Part shown: positions 62,618-64,000 of the stretch, in pieces
Layout: each line of letters starts with the position of its first letter
Numbering within the stretch: the first letter of the stretch is position 1
From: Lithospermum erythrorhizon
Taxonomy: Eukaryota > Streptophyta > Magnoliopsida > Boraginales > Boraginaceae
Assembly (NCBI GenBank): GCA_019722365.1
Contig: JADFUC010000709.1
Location: 1,488,001 to 1,552,000 of the forward strand
Length of the DNA: 64,000 bases
Reading direction: 5' to 3'
The notes under the pieces: generated by a model
The model's database searches: none
The model's input: only the letters and a program-made list of their open reading frames with translations
What the model was told of the DNA's origin: nothing
Made by a program: the position numbers and the translations under genes

Positions 62618-62650
<33 letters not shown>
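62618..62650. repeat. (TA)n microsatellite, about 33 bp
   Basis: Run of alternating T and A followed by TTCATTATC. Confidence 0.95.
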
Positions 62651-62652
<2 letters not shown>

Positions 62653-62914
62653 TTATCTGATTAATGACATATTTATGCTCTTCTTATATTGTGCTTAGAG
62701 TTGCACTTTTGTAGGTCTTAATGCGACCAATTGACTAGTTTCGATCACATGGATAACTAGATCATTTGTTTTAGGCTCATAAATAAACATATATCCTTTT
62801 TATTCGAACATTCATCTAATTGAATTATGGATTTGTCTATCGTGCCGATTTCTAAGTACGGTATACTTTTTAATCACAAATCATACAAAATTTAAGTTTG
62901 TCATGGCCTTTTTT

Positions 62915-63583
62915 TGGTTGAGTTGAAGGCATTTTCAAAGTCTTGGGATGCAGGGGATCGAGACCCCATCGAGACCAGGGTCTCGATGGGGGTCTCGACG
63001 CACAACGGAGTCGGTCTCAGATGAGCCCATCGAGACTCGAGGTCCCGACGCCGTCTCGATGCAATATGTTGCCCGGTTCTGTATAGCCGATCGAGACCTC
63101 GAGAGGCCATCGAGATCAGCTTTACCAGACCCTCACGGGGTCTCATCAATGGCGTTCAAATTGGTAATAAACGGGATTAAAGTCACATTTATTTATATAT
63201 TCAAAAATATTCCATTTTCTCTCAAATTTCCATTTGTTCCAAATTCAATAGAGTTATTTTCTACTTGATTAGTATCATTTGTATATCATTTTAAGCTAAA
63301 TCTAGTGATTAGATTTGTCATTGAGAATACTAAATTATAAAGTATTACTCAATTGGAGAAACTTAGTTTGATAGGACTTTGTAACAATCTTTGAGAGTTC
63401 TTCTAGTTAATTTCGCAAAGAAGAACAGACGTACTCTCACGGAGAACCCGTATAAAGATCCGTGTTATTTACTTCTCGTATTTTCAATTATTGTCCGTTC
63501 GCATTACATTGAGATATTAGACCCGTGAGGTTCGGAAGCGCTGATATATCTGCTTAGTTATATCCGTGTTGATTATCCCAACA
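62915..63583 (+). repeat. 5' LTR of a second copia element, same family as 15.8-20.8 kb
   Basis: It begins TGGTTGAGTTGAAGGC, matching the inverse of the other LTR end (TGTTGAGTTGAAGC), and ends TTGATTATCCCAACA. It shares the ATCGAGACC/GGTCTCGAT cluster (62957-63125), a TTGAGAAT...TTATAAAGTATT block and a GAAC-CGTATAAA...TTATTTA block. It is about 670 bp against about 547 bp for the other copy, so the two have diverged by indels. Confidence 0.75.
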
Positions 63584-64000
63584 ATCGGGTATCGTGAGCT
63601 TGGTTGAAAGCTTCGAAGTCTGTATATAGTTTATCCGGGAATTCAATGGCAAAGTACGAAGGTGTATCGACACGCCGGTAGATAAATTGACGTGGGGTTG
63701 ATTTTCTACTATCAGAAGATGAACAATGGTGCTTATCAGAGCAGTGGCTGTGCTCTTCATAAGCCTTTTAGCGAAGCTTCGCAAATATGGAGACGGAAGA
63801 ATTGAATTAGCTGGGATGCATGTGCCTCGGGGTATAGCTGGCACCGCGTTTGCTTCCAGAAATGTGGCTGCCAATGTAGCCAAGGAGACTACGACAAAGG
63901 GCTTCGATGATAGCTTTGTCGGGTTATATGAGAAACCATCCGCCAACAATATATCACGGTTGATTTAAGAATCGTTTCACCTCGGTAATGTCAAATCTAA
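63584..64000 (+). mobile_element. Interior start of the second copia element, cut by the window edge
   Basis: Directly after the LTR, at 63586-63604, CGGGTATCGTGAGCTTGG resembles the usual TTGGTATCAGAGCTTGG primer site with a few changes; a second TATCAGAGC occurs at about 63734. The following frame (63726-63968, +; HVPRGIAGTAFASRNVAANV) may be leader or early gag but I cannot assign it. The element continues beyond the window. Confidence 0.5.

Larger units (their letters stand above)
61200..62914. other. AT-rich intergenic DNA
   Basis: Upstream of the MYB promoter. It contains a short tandem duplication at 61610-61657 and a (TA)n run at about 62618-62650. No credible gene. Confidence 0.4.

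Overview
The window is nuclear DNA of a flowering plant. It has AT-rich intergenic space, split genes with GT-AG introns, and many decayed transposons. Gene content (CCD1-like, RbcX, cytosolic-type prolyl-tRNA synthetase, LEA_2 protein, MYB46/83-type regulator) fits a eudicot. I cannot name the species from sequence alone.

Left part (1-15.7 kb): remnants of an unrecognised plant gene (about 1.1-4.65 kb) lie before a broken carotenoid cleavage dioxygenase 1 gene (5.24-14.97 kb, + strand). The first seven CCD1 exons read cleanly. The later exons carry frameshifts, stops and lost segments. Its last tiny exon appears to be separated from the rest by about 4.2 kb of AT-rich DNA that ends like a Helitron.

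Middle left (15.76-31 kb): a decayed Ty1/copia element (- strand, two LTRs) ends about 260 bp before an RbcX Rubisco-assembly chaperone gene (+). RbcX converges on a prolyl-tRNA synthetase gene (-) whose C-terminal two thirds are intact but whose motif-1 region is altered. A Ty3/gypsy gag relic (30.5-31.1 kb), AT-rich filler and an LTR with primer-binding site (34.9-35.6 kb) follow.

Centre (36.8-40.8 kb): two genes look intact. One is a small three-exon plant protein of 153 residues (+), preceded by a G-box cluster. The other is a three-exon LEA_2/NHL-like membrane protein of 327 residues (-). They converge.

Right (42.4-64 kb): a decayed CACTA (En/Spm) transposon of about 8.2 kb carries TNP2 and Ulp1-like remnants. 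It is followed by an isolated GC-rich ORF, a probable long LTR-type sequence, and an apparently intact R2R3-MYB gene of the MYB46/MYB83 secondary-wall clade (-). The right edge holds the 5' LTR of a second copia element of the same family as the 15.8-20.8 kb element, in opposite orientation.

The intact genes do not form a pathway; this is ordinary plant gene order broken up by mobile DNA. I found no convincing new multi-gene system. The most notable observations are the CCD1 decay with its last-intron insertion, the altered prolyl-tRNA synthetase motif 1, the RbcX 5' end next to an LTR, and the dense ATCGAGAC inverted-repeat clusters in the copia LTRs.
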